The position numbers were made by a program, and so were the translations under genes. From Brevundimonas albigilva (lineage in GTDB: Bacteria; Pseudomonadota; Alphaproteobacteria; Caulobacterales; Caulobacteraceae): 64,000 nt of DNA. The notes beneath the pieces were generated by a model that was not told where the DNA came from, searched no databases, and saw only the letters and a program-made list of their open reading frames with translations. Location of the stretch: positions 124,001 to 188,000 of the forward strand of contig NZ_CP097298.1 in the NCBI RefSeq assembly GCF_023503965.1, in the 5' to 3' direction. This document shows, in pieces, positions 20,896-31,420 of the stretch (its first letter is position 1; each line of letters begins with the position of its first letter).

Positions 20896-23800
20896 ATGCG
20901 TATTCTGCTCGCGACCGCCGTGGCGATCGCCCCCTTGATGATCGCCGCCGGCGCCGAAGCCCAGGTCGTGATCTCTAACGAGCGCACCACGCCGATCAGC
21001 ACGTCGACCGCCAACAACGGCGCGGCCTCCGACATCCGGATCGGCAGCGGGGGGAACGTCAAGGTGACGACGGGCGCGGCCGTGACCGTCGACTCGGACG
21101 ATGATCTCGACATCGATTCCGGCGGGTCGATCACCATGACCGAAGCGGCCGACGGCGCCACGGGCGTGCTGGTCCAGGGCGGCACAAGCGGCTCGGTCAC
21201 GATCGGGGGCCGGGTAAACGTGACTGACTCGCTCGAGTCCGAGGACTTCAAGGATGAGGACAAGGACGGCGACCTAGACGGTCCTTTTGCTGCGGGGACC
21301 GACCGGCATGGCGTCCGCATTCAAGGCTCGTCCCCCTATGTCGGCGACATCTTGGTGGAATCTGGCGGGTCGGTCACCGTTGAAGGCAATCAGAGCTACG
21401 GTCTGCGCATCCAATCAGGCCTCGACGGTTCATTGACGAACTTGGGCGCCGTGGCTGTGGTTGGGAACGATTCCTATGGGAATTCGGGTCCAGGGCGACG
21501 TGTCGGACAATGTGGTCGTGGCGGGAACGGTATCGGCGGTCGGAGAAAACAGCCGTGGCGTGTCAGTGGAAGGCGACGTAGGCGGCTCCCTCGTCATCCA
21601 TTCGCAGGTCAGCGCGACCGGCTATCGGTATACCACTCCGCCGTCGGCTCGTCCCGAAGGCGGAGAATCGAGCGGCGGGGGCTTTATCTTGAAGATCTCG
21701 ACGCCGACGATTTGCTTCAAGGCGGGCCTGCATTCTCCGTCCAAGGTGACGTGGCCGGGGGCGTGATTCTCGCCAATGCTCCCGCTTATGAGAGCGCGGA
21801 TGGCGCTGACGGCGACGATGATGGCGACGGCGTCAAGAACGGCGACGAGGATGACGACGGCGACGGCGTCATCAACCGCGAAGACACCGATCGCGACGGC
21901 GATGGGATTCCCGATACAAGCGAGACCAACGCCAACATCACCTCTATCGGCGGCGCGCCGGCCATGGTGGTCGGTTCGACCGAACGTAGCGTTACGCTGG
22001 GCATGGTCGGCGAGGACGACCAAGCTTTTGGTTTCATTAACGGCGGGACAATCACCGGCGTCGGCACCTACGCCGGTGTCGCCGCTCACGGTCTTCAGTT
22101 TGGCGTCGAAGGCGGTCAGGCTGTCACGGTCGAAGGCGGTGTTAGAAATATTGGCTCGATCGCAACGGGCGCGGTCGATGCAGATTCCACGGCGTTGCAG
22201 TTTCTTGATAACGTTTCGACACCGATATTGCAGAACGAACGTACCATTCAGGCCGGCGCATCCACCGATGGCGCACACACGGCGACAGCGGTTCTGATTT
22301 CGGAGGGAGCCAACCTTCCTGCATTGAATAACTCCGGGGTTATTTCCGCAGGCATCGGCGGAAATCACGGTGACGCGGTCGCGGTCCGAGATTTGTCAGG
22401 CACGCTAACCTCCTTTACGAACAGTGGAACAATCACAGCGGCCGTCACGGCCAACCCTGACGACGATACGCAGGTTGACGGGTCCGCCGTCGCCATCGAC
22501 TTGTCGGCCAACACAGCCGGCGTCACGATCCGTCAGTTCGGAGTGCTCGCGGACGAAGACAGCACCCTGCCCGACACGGATGGCGACGGCGTCTCCGATA
22601 TCAACGAACCATCGATCCGAGGAGATATGCTGCTGGGATCCGGGGACGATAGCGTGTCTATCGAAAACGGGACCCTCACGGGCAATCTCTCGTTCGGCGT
22701 CGGCGCAGATTCTTTGGCGATATCAGGGGGCGCATACGTCGTCGGCGCGATTACTGACGCGGATGGACGCCTCGACATCACTGTCGGCGACGGCACGTTG
22801 TTCGCGTCTCAGACAAGCTCGACGAATATTTCGAACCTATCCGTCGGCGCCGACGGGACCCTGTTGTTCAATGTCGATCCGGCGGCCGATGCGGCCGGCG
22901 GTTTCAATGTGTCGGGCGCGGCGAACGTCGCGACGGGTGCCTCTCTGGGCGTGCGCTTCGCCTCGCTGCTGGATGAGCCCGAGCGCTTCACGCTGCTGAC
23001 CGCCGGCGAACTCAACGTCGGCGAGCTGGACCAGACCCTTCTGGAACAGAATTCGCCATATCTGTACGTGGTCGAGGCCGGGGTCGACCAGGGCGCGGGC
23101 CAGCTCTACGTGGACGCGCGTCGCCGCACCGCCGAAGAGGCCGGCCTGATCCGGGTGGAGGCGTCCGCCTTCGACGCGATCTACGCCGCCCTTGGCGATA
23201 ATGAGACGCTCCAGAACCTCTTCCTTGGACAGACCTCCCGCGACGACTTCATCGACGTGTACGAGCAGATGCTGCCCGATCACTCGGGCGGTCCGCTGAT
23301 GTCGCTGTCGGCGGGCGTCGACGCCGTGACGCGGGCGCTGACGGGTCGAAACGCCTCGGCCGCGCCGGGCGAGACCAGCGCCTGGGTGCAGGAGATCAAC
23401 TTCTACGCCGACAAGGACAAGACGGAGTCCTATGGATTCCGTTCCGAGGGCTTCGGGGTGGCCGGCGGCGTCGAGCGAGGCAGCAGCCTGGGCGCCTTCG
23501 GCGTCTCGGTCGCCTTCACCTCGTCCGACATCGAGGATCCCGAGGCCGAGGCCGAGGAAATCCTGTCGGCCAACCTGCTGGAACTGGGCCTCTACTGGCG
23601 CGCCCAGGGCCAGTACTGGACGACCTGGGCGCGCGCGGCCGGCGGCTACGCCAGCTTCAGCGCCGATCGTTCCCTGGTGGCGGACGGGGTCTATCTGAAC
23701 AACACCTCCGACTGGCACGGCTGGACGGCCGCGGCCGCCGGGGGCGCCTCCTACGAGCGGAACTTCGGCCGCCTGAACGTCCGACCGGAGATCTACGCGG

Positions 23801-24195
23801 AGTATTTCCGCCTGTCGGAAGACGCCCGCAGCGAAACCGGAGGCGGCGACGGCTTCGACCTGGATATCGACGGCCGCGACAGCCACATCTTCTCGGCGGT
23901 CGCGGCGATGAACGTCGGCTACGGCTTCGGTCGGAACGGCTGGATCCGGCCTGAGCTGCGCGTCGGCTATCGCCAGAACATCTCGGTCGACGCCGGCGAG
24001 ACTATCGCCCGCTTCGCCAGCGGCGGCCCCGACTTCATCCTGACCCCCGACGCGATCGAGGGCGGCGGACCGATCCTGGGCTTCCGCCTGAACGTCGGCA
24101 ACGAGCTGGGCATGCTGTCGATCACCGGCGACGCCGAACTGCTCGAGGACTACGTCCGCTATTCCCTGCTGCTGCGGGCCAGCTTCCGGTTCTGA
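20896..24195 (+). CDS. Autotransporter outer-membrane beta-barrel protein, two apparent frameshifts
   Basis: About 1,100 residues: a signal peptide (MRILLATAVAIAPLMIAAGAEA), a long passenger of glycine/valine/threonine-rich repeats typical of a parallel beta-helix, and a C-terminal barrel of about 280 residues ending in the aromatic YSLLLRASFRF, as expected for outer-membrane insertion. The passenger has two aspartate-rich patches (around 21,790-21,920 and 22,560-22,610) of DxDGDG type like thrombospondin type 3 calcium-binding repeats. The frame shifts at about 21,480 (one extra G) and back at about 21,680 (by a G5 run), and the shifted part is also repeat-like coding. Role may be adhesion; no protease motif is seen. 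Confidence 0.85.
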   Translation: MRILLATAVAIAPLMIAAGAEAQVVISNERTTPISTSTANNGAASDIRIGSGGNVKVTTGAAVTVDSDDDLDIDSGGSITMTEAADGATGVLVQGGTSGSVTIGGRVNVTDSLESEDFKDEDKDGDLDGPFAAGTDRHGVRIQGSSPYVGDILVESGGSVTVEGNQSYGLRIQSGLDGSLTNLGAVAVVGNDSYGNSGPGRRVGQCGRGGNGIGGRRKQPWRVSGRRRRRLPRHPFAGQRDRLSVYHSAVGSSRRRRIERRGLYLEDLDADDLLQGGPAFSVQGDVAGGVILANAPAYESADGADGDDDGDGVKNGDEDDDGDGVINREDTDRDGDGIPDTSETNANITSIGGAPAMVVGSTERSVTLGMVGEDDQAFGFINGGTITGVGTYAGVAAHGLQFGVEGGQAVTVEGGVRNIGSIATGAVDADSTALQFLDNVSTPILQNERTIQAGASTDGAHTATAVLISEGANLPALNNSGVISAGIGGNHGDAVAVRDLSGTLTSFTNSGTITAAVTANPDDDTQVDGSAVAIDLSANTAGVTIRQFGVLADEDSTLPDTDGDGVSDINEPSIRGDMLLGSGDDSVSIENGTLTGNLSFGVGADSLAISGGAYVVGAITDADGRLDITVGDGTLFASQTSSTNISNLSVGADGTLLFNVDPAADAAGGFNVSGAANVATGASLGVRFASLLDEPERFTLLTAGELNVGELDQTLLEQNSPYLYVVEAGVDQGAGQLYVDARRRTAEEAGLIRVEASAFDAIYAALGDNETLQNLFLGQTSRDDFIDVYEQMLPDHSGGPLMSLSAGVDAVTRALTGRNASAAPGETSAWVQEINFYADKDKTESYGFRSEGFGVAGGVERGSSLGAFGVSVAFTSSDIEDPEAEAEEILSANLLELGLYWRAQGQYWTTWARAAGGYASFSADRSLVADGVYLNNTSDWHGWTAAAAGGASYERNFGRLNVRPEIYAEYFRLSEDARSETGGGDGFDLDIDGRDSHIFSAVAAMNVGYGFGRNGWIRPELRVGYRQNISVDAGETIARFASGGPDFILTPDAIEGGGPILGFRLNVGNELGMLSITGDAELLEDYVRYSLLLRASFRF

Positions 24196-24218
24196 GGCCA
24201 AGCCTGCAGAGAAACGAA

Positions 24219-24248
24219 GGGCCGCCGGAGCGATCCGGCGGCCCTTTC
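24219..24248 (+). terminator. Rho-independent terminator after the autotransporter
   Basis: A perfect 11-bp stem, GGGCCGCCGGA with TCCGGCGGCCC around a GCGA loop, followed by TTTC, 24 bases after the stop codon of the autotransporter gene. Confidence 0.85.
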
Positions 24249-24254
24249 GGCGTC

Positions 24255-24300
24255 TGGTGGGCGGCGAGGGGTTCGAACCCCCGACCCCCTCGGTGTAAAC
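24255..24300 (-). repeat. tRNA-Val 3'-end fragment: distal attachment-site repeat
   Basis: 46 bases identical to the 3' part of the intact tRNA-Val gene at 26,613-26,689, in the same orientation, running from the anticodon loop to the encoded CCA. The matching stops at one mismatch (A for G at 24301), then five more bases agree. The fragment lacks the D arm and acceptor 5' strand and cannot be a working tRNA. The position, downstream of the full tRNA across an AT-rich insert, is what site-specific integration into a tRNA 3' end leaves behind. Confidence 0.9.
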
Positions 24301-24413
24301 AAGGTGGACGGACCGCAGATGCCCGCACTGCCTCAATCGAGATGTCGCTAGTTTCTGGATTCGTTCTCGCTAATGGAACGAAATTCCGGGAAATTTCTGG
24401 GGACTCGCAATAT

Positions 24414-26210
24414 CTAGACGCCCCTCGTCTTAAAGAACCAGAGAGGTGAACGCCTGACCCGTCCCTTTATGGATCGACGGACGAATGCCGCCGAAGTCGC
24501 AACAAGACCAAACGCCGTGATCAGAGCGCCCCACCGAACCGTGTCGCTCGCGAACTCCCATCTGGTACGGTTGAGCCTTTGGCCGCTTTGGGCGAGCGCC
24601 GAAGCTTCCCCGCTGACACGTAGAGCTTTATCCGGCCCCAGAAAGACATCGAAATCGCCGACGGCGAATAGTCGGTCGATACCGCCAGACATTTGAAGAC
24701 CGTACACACTCACATCGCGCACCGCTCCGCTGGTACCAATATAGTCAGCGTCTCCGAAATCTGAACCCGCGCGCATTTCGAGCAGAGAGGCCTGAATCAT
24801 CCCGTTCGTCTCAACAACGCTTAGAGACGAAGTTGTTGATGCATACGGGGAGTCCGGTTCCGGCGTTAGGCGAAAAAATAATCCTCCTGCAAGACTAGAC
24901 GTGCTGATCATCGCCGGCTGGCCATGCGATGTCGTATCGAGATTTTCACTCGGCACCAGTTGCGAGCACTTGAGCTTGTCTTTTGGGTTCACACCACCCT
25001 TCGGACTGAGCACTGCCGCCACGGGCTTCCCGTCCACCGAGAAACTCAGACGCTGTGGCTGAGGAGATACGGCACCCTCATCACCAAATGTCAGCAGGAT
25101 TGCCGAAACCAGAATTTCAACGGTGTCCGATGCCTCGATCTCTAGGCGATCAAGCGGTCTCGCGGAGCTGAATATATCTAGACCCCCCGTGTCATTAGGG
25201 GAAACCGACAGATAAGCTATTTCACTTATGACACTCCATAATTTATAATCTTTTGGGGATCTTATGCTAATGAAGCTGGTGCCATTATCTACTGAAAGTG
25301 AGCTTACTCCTAGCATTGTCATAGCAGGAGGTTCAGTTAGGCTTGGATTCATTCCCCCGGCGCAGCCGTCCAGAGCGTATACCTCTAGCTTGGTTTTGCT
25401 CCCCCTACCGGTTTGGAGCCAAGCTATCTTCCCGGCCTCATGAGGGCTCGAAATCTCGACCTCTTTCGACTTTGCTCCTGTTGGCACAGCACTGAAACGA
25501 TTGGTGTATGATGGCTCGTTCTCGTCGGGCGAGCGGACCTTAGCTCTCACCCATCCATCAAATGGCAGAGGCACAGCCATTTCGAGTGGCGCTTGAAGTG
25601 GTCGATAGAACACAATCAGCAACATTAGGCTTAATAGGGAAATTAGGAATCCTATTGCTAGTATTGCCCCTCCTATTAACACCTTGTATGTGGCTCTACC
25701 TAATGAAGACCTCGACAGTCGTATTATGATCGCAGCAAAAAGATAATATACCATCGACACAAACACGCCACCGGCTATGTTTGCGACTGCACTGGCTAAG
25801 AAGTTTACCTCCTGCTCGCTGCTAATTAGTACGACGAAATCGTATACTGTGTAGGCGAATGCGAAAGTGGTTCCAGCGCCGATCGCCCATCCATGACAAG
25901 TATTGGCGCGGAGAGCTACGGCTGCCGTCAATATGGCGATGGCTAAGGCAACAAAACTGATGCTTTCGATGAACCAGTCGGCCAAAGATGGGAAGCGGGC
26001 GAGTTGATCTGGATAAATCGTATCGTAGATCGTCGGCGCCACACTCGTAGCCAGGGGCAAAGTGTGCATTTGCCAGTAAGGGCCGACGGCGGCGATTAGC
26101 AGGGTGGACAGGACCAGCGGCAACCCGACCCATATGAGCGTGGGCACGCGGGTCGGTCTACTGACCCATGCAATGCATCGCTGAGAAGCTAGTTCTATCG
26201 CTTTGATCAT
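24414..26210 (-). CDS. Unrecognised membrane protein, sole intact gene of the tRNA-Val insertion
   Basis: A 598-residue protein. Hydrophobic segments lie at about residues 25-45, 80-100, 115-135, 140-165 and 185-210, then a large polar domain of some 340 residues (rich in Ser, Thr and Pro, with two cysteines in DGCAGG and LKCSQL), then one last helix near 550-570 and a basic tail. This layout puts a large domain between membrane anchors, probably outside the cytoplasm. The start at the ATG 26210 is preceded by GGATGAGCGG. Base and codon use is far more AT-rich than the neighbours, a sign of transfer. No known family recognised; function unknown. Confidence 0.8.
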   Translation of the reverse strand: MIKAIELASQRCIAWVSRPTRVPTLIWVGLPLVLSTLLIAAVGPYWQMHTLPLATSVAPTIYDTIYPDQLARFPSLADWFIESISFVALAIAILTAAVALRANTCHGWAIGAGTTFAFAYTVYDFVVLISSEQEVNFLASAVANIAGGVFVSMVYYLFAAIIIRLSRSSLGRATYKVLIGGAILAIGFLISLLSLMLLIVFYRPLQAPLEMAVPLPFDGWVRAKVRSPDENEPSYTNRFSAVPTGAKSKEVEISSPHEAGKIAWLQTGRGSKTKLEVYALDGCAGGMNPSLTEPPAMTMLGVSSLSVDNGTSFISIRSPKDYKLWSVISEIAYLSVSPNDTGGLDIFSSARPLDRLEIEASDTVEILVSAILLTFGDEGAVSPQPQRLSFSVDGKPVAAVLSPKGGVNPKDKLKCSQLVPSENLDTTSHGQPAMISTSSLAGGLFFRLTPEPDSPYASTTSSLSVVETNGMIQASLLEMRAGSDFGDADYIGTSGAVRDVSVYGLQMSGGIDRLFAVGDFDVFLGPDKALRVSGEASALAQSGQRLNRTRWEFASDTVRWGALITAFGLVATSAAFVRRSIKGRVRRSPLWFFKTRGV

Positions 26211-26477
26211 CCGCTCATCCCCAACGCAACCGGAAGGCGTCGTATATAACACTCGCTTCAGGCCCACGCACCGGCTCGTGGCTCATGAATGGCCGCAAGG
26301 AACCGCAATAGATCCGTTGCGAGCGCCGCTCTTTTCAAGCGCCGTTGGCTTTCGCGATTTCGGGCATCCGGCGGTGCAATGATTCAGAGCAAGGTAGCCC
26401 GCGGGCGAGGCGGGGGGAAAAGCGCGGCGCTCCCGGTCGAGGTGGGTTGGGGGCGGCGGCCAGGGCCGCCGGGGGCC

Positions 26478-26607
26478 TCAGGCGGCGACTTCGAAGCGGT
26501 CAGCGCGGTCTGGTGACGGCGTCCAGGCGGTGTCATCGCCGGGCATGACCCAGCGCCCCAGCTCTTCGGGCTCGAGGATCAGCGGCGCCGCCGCCAAATC
26601 CCCGGAA
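26478..26607 (-). pseudogene. 3' remnant of an SRAP (YedK/HMCES-type) gene
   Basis: On the minus strand the stretch reads APLILEPEELGRWVMPGDD and on to a stop at 26478, which resembles the C-terminal end of SOS-response-associated peptidases, the family that crosslinks abasic sites in single-stranded DNA. No start or N-terminal part is present: the frame runs straight into the tRNA-Val gene. It lies within the inserted segment. The family assignment rests on a short stretch and is tentative. Confidence 0.5.
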
Positions 26608-26612
26608 ATCCT

Positions 26613-26689
26613 TGGTGGGCGGCGAGGGGTTCGAACCCCCGACCCCCTCGGTGTAAACGAGGTGCTCTGACCAGCTGAGCTAGCCGCCC
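26613..26689 (-). tRNA. tRNA-Val (TAC)
   Basis: A 77-nt gene with encoded CCA. Acceptor GGGCGGC pairs with GCCGCCC, the anticodon arm CCTCG-TTTACAC-CGAGG gives TAC, and the T arm has GGTTCGAACCC. Its 3' half is duplicated at 24,255, so it is the attachment gene of the small insertion to its left and was rebuilt intact by the integration. Confidence 0.97.
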
Positions 26690-26720
26690 GAATGCGAGCC
26701 GGGCTTATGCCCGTCGCGCC

Positions 26721-26996
26721 CTAGCCGTTCAAGGCGCTTTTCAGCCCCTCCCCAGGACGAAAGCGCGCGGTGCGCGACGCCGGGCGCGCCACGGCCTCTC
26801 CCGTCTGGGGATTGCGCGCCACCCCGGCCTTGCGATCCACGGCGACGAAGCTGCCGAAGCCGACCAGGCGCACGTCCTGGCCGTGGGTCAGCGCCTCGAC
26901 CACGCCGTCGGTGAAGGCCTCCAGCGCCGCCTTGGCCTGGTCGCGACTGATGTCCGCCGCGGTGGCCATGCGGCCGATCAGTTCCGTTCTGGTCAT
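26721..26996 (-). CDS. hup: HU-family DNA-binding protein
   Basis: A 91-residue nucleoid protein that bends DNA as a dimer. The beta-arm signature GFGSFVAVDRKAGVARNPQTGE is present, followed by the C-terminal ARFRPGEGLKSALNG. The ATG at 26996 gives the standard N-terminus MTRTELIGRMA. It follows lon in the same direction across a strong hairpin, the usual arrangement in many proteobacteria. Confidence 0.96.
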   Translation of the reverse strand: MTRTELIGRMATAADISRDQAKAALEAFTDGVVEALTHGQDVRLVGFGSFVAVDRKAGVARNPQTGEAVARPASRTARFRPGEGLKSALNG

Positions 26997-27058
26997 CGCG
27001 CGCCCCACAGCCTGAAAGCGAATCACTAAAGGACGTAACGACGCCCAGGTCAAAAGCG

Positions 27059-27093
27059 AAAGCGCCGCCGGGATGGGCTCCCGGCGGCGCTTT
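27059..27093 (-). terminator. Hairpin terminator after lon
   Basis: A 15-bp near-perfect inverted repeat (arms around AGCGCCGCCGGGA and TCCCGGCGGCGCT, extended by AAA/TTT) lies 20 bases past the lon stop. On the minus strand it is followed by a T-rich tail (TTTCGCTTTTG), which fits Rho-independent termination of lon before hup. Confidence 0.8.
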
Positions 27094-27112
27094 GCGTTCG
27101 TTCCGACGCGGA

Positions 27113-29511
<2,399 letters not shown>

Positions 29512-29905
29512 GATGCCTATACTCCTGGGCCATTGATGATCTCCGGCCCGCCGCGTCGTCCGTCTCGGCGCTATGCTCCGACAGTGCGTCGCGGCCCGTC
29601 GATTCCGACGGCGTTCGAGTGAGTATGTGGTTCGCACGGCGCCCGGTTCAAGCGTCGCCGGGGAACGGCCCACATGTGCGTGGATCAGCAGGCCTCGGCG
29701 GGGTTTGGCTTAGGAGGCGCCGGGCCCCTGCTCTCCCCGTTCGCGCCTGCCGGCGATGACAGCGTCCAGCCGTCCGCATCGCCGCCGGTGCTCGACGCAG
29801 ACGCGCGTCATCGGCGGCGCCTCTCCCGACACCGTCGATGCGCGCCCGGCTTGCCCGCGCCGCTGCTTGCCCCGCGACGAGGGGGTCTGTAGAGCAGTCG
29901 GCGTC
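29512..29905. other. Intergenic region between lon and tRNA-Leu
   Basis: 394 bases. The lon-proximal part holds the lon leader and promoter. The part from about 29,690 to 29,900 is GC-rich and holds no gene I can support; the tRNA-Leu promoter should be near its right end. Confidence 0.5.
29625..29652 (-). promoter_or_regulatory. Putative sigma-32 (RpoH) promoter of lon
   Basis: On the minus strand CTTGAAC (-35), then 15 bases, then CCACATA (-10). This is close to the heat-shock consensus CTTGAAA and CCCCATNT. Lon is a classic heat-shock gene, so position and motif agree. A start of transcription near 29,617 would give a leader of about 105 bases. Confidence 0.55.
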
Positions 29906-29988
29906 GCGGCTATGGCGAAATTGGTAGACGCAGCAGGTTTAGGTCCTGCCGGGAGACCGTGGGGGTTCGAGTCCCTCTAGCCGCACCA
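29906..29988 (+). tRNA. tRNA-Leu (TAG)
   Basis: An 83-nt class II tRNA with encoded CCA. Acceptor GCGGCTA pairs with TAGCCGC, anticodon arm GCAGG-TTTAGGT-CCTGC gives TAG, followed by an extended variable arm and the T arm GGTTCGAGTCC. It reads codon CUA and probably other CUN codons. Confidence 0.96.
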
Positions 29989-30000
29989 CCCCGAGGCGGG

Positions 30001-30516
30001 TCAGGCGTTCCCGCGACGACCGGCCTCGAACAGGAACCATACGCGCTTTTCGCTCTCGTCGATCCAGTTCTCCAGCAGGCTGGCGGTGGCGACGTCGTTG
30101 TGATCATCGCACAGCTCGTGAAGCTCGCGCATCCAGCCGACCAGCTCGTTGTTGTCGTCGCGAAGCTCGGCCAGCATGTCGAACGGATCGACGTAATCGG
30201 CGTCGTTATCGAGAATGCGCTGCTCGCCGGCGATCTGGCCGATGGAGCGCAGCGTCACGCCGCCGATCTTGCGCGCCCGCTCGGCGATCGGATCGGTCAT
30301 GGCGAACAGTTCCGCGGCCTGCTCGTCCAGCAGAAGGTGGAAGTCGCGGAAATGCGGCCCCGAGACGTGCCAGTGGAAGTTCTTGGTCTTCAGATACAGG
30401 GCGAAGACGTCGGCCAGCAGGCCGGTCAAGGCCGCGGAAACGTCGCGGGTCGCCTCCTCCGACAGGCTGGTGGGGGTTCTCAGCGGCGCCAGGCGCCGGT
30501 CGTGCGCGTCAGCCAT
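30001..30516 (-). CDS. dps: Dps ferritin-like DNA-protection protein
   Basis: A 171-residue protein forming 12-subunit cages that oxidise and store iron and shield DNA under oxidative stress or starvation. The ferroxidase motif KNFHWHVSGPHFRDFHLLLD with its conserved His, Asp and Glu residues is intact. The ATG at 30516 is well placed. It converges with the tRNA-Leu gene, leaving only 12 bases between them. Confidence 0.96.
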   Translation of the reverse strand: MADAHDRRLAPLRTPTSLSEEATRDVSAALTGLLADVFALYLKTKNFHWHVSGPHFRDFHLLLDEQAAELFAMTDPIAERARKIGGVTLRSIGQIAGEQRILDNDADYVDPFDMLAELRDDNNELVGWMRELHELCDDHNDVATASLLENWIDESEKRVWFLFEAGRRGNA

Positions 30517-30671
30517 GATCCATCTCCTCGATCGCGTGGTGCAGCCTAGCTAAGCAGCAGATCGCGGCGGCGGAAGCCCTGACGCAGGTCAATTCTGCTT
30601 ATGGCGCCCATCACCCGCGCCTCTGCCGGTCGCCAGGCGAAACGGCGCGCCTCGACGCGCGTTGATGCGCC

Positions 30672-30866
30672 ATGGACAAGAACAAACATCCGGGCGGAAA
30701 GATCGGCGACAAGCCCGGCATGCCGCCGATCGACGTCGATTACACCAGCCCCGACGAAAAGATCGCCGGCGGCGCTCTTCGCGTGTCCGCCGCCGCCATC
30801 GGCGTCGCCGCGCTGGTCATCGGCGCGCTGATCGCCCTGTTCCTGTGGTGGAGCCCGACGGCCTGA
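30672..30866 (+). CDS. Small single-helix membrane protein
   Basis: A 64-residue protein starting MDKNKHPGGKIGDKPGMPP, with a polar N-terminal half and one hydrophobic segment at about residues 38-60 ending in LFLWWSPTA. Third-position GC is high, as in its neighbours. No family recognised. It is the last chromosomal-type gene before the tRNA-Gln fragment. Confidence 0.6.
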   Translation: MDKNKHPGGKIGDKPGMPPIDVDYTSPDEKIAGGALRVSAAAIGVAALVIGALIALFLWWSPTA

Positions 30867-30946
30867 GCCCGACGGCCGATTGGCGCGCTAACGCCGCCGC
30901 CGTCGTCGGGCGGCCCGCGTCTTCTGTCTTGCCGGAAGCAGGTCGA

Positions 30947-30990
30947 TGGCTGGGGAACTAGGACTCGAACCTAGAATGACGGTACCAAAA
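30947..30990 (-). repeat. tRNA-Gln (TTG) 3'-end fragment: putative island attachment site
   Basis: On the minus strand this reads, from the anticodon loop TTTTGGT through ACCGT, the variable region, the T arm CTAGGTTCGAGTCCTAG, the acceptor 3' strand TTCCCCA, to GCCA. It is the 3' part of a glutamine tRNA with anticodon TTG. The sequence before it does not pair, and no TGGGGAA 5' strand lies nearby, so the gene is incomplete. Such fragments mark the far end of elements that integrate at tRNA 3' ends. By orientation the element lies to the right. Confidence 0.8.
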
Positions 30991-31178
30991 TCTGAAATCT
31001 CTGAAGAAGAAACAGACACTTAGGCTGTAAAACCCCGGCTATCCGAACCTAGTGAAATCAATGACTTAGCAAGACGATGTAAAACGCCATGAGCGGTCAG
31101 ATTTTACGATTTGGCGGCGCGGAGAGGACTCGGTGGTCCTCTCAATCGCGAAACTGGCGCGGGCCCGTAGAGATCAGA

Positions 31179-31420
31179 TCACCGTCCGACCGCTTCCTGA
31201 AGGAGCGGTTTGCCCGTGGAAGCCAGCCACTCCCGGAATGTCTTCAGCGACCCGAACTCGGCGTTCAGCGCCGCTATATCGGCCGCTGTCCCTATACGAC
31301 CTTCGTCAAACAGTTCGGCAGTCCGACCGAAAAAGACATCTGAGGCGAGGATCTCCGGCGCAAAACGCTCGTAGACGATCAGGCGCCCTGCCGCCGCGGT
31401 TAAGGCTGCGATGTCAGCCC
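31179..31420 (-). pseudogene. Short coding stretch without a start codon
   Basis: An open frame of about 80 codons on the minus strand, with phrases such as GRLIVYERFAPEILASD and IGTAADIAALNAEFGSLK, and a stop at 31179. Codon use fits coding, but no ATG, GTG or TTG opens it; it begins as DUF3307 ends. It may be a real small gene broken by an indel like its neighbours, or a remnant. Not recognised. Confidence 0.4.

Noticed and set aside
30947..31070. An intact or intron-containing tRNA-Gln gene
   Set aside because: The 5' strand TGGGGAA and D arm do not occur within the following sequence, and the anticodon stem does not pair, so only the 3' end is present.
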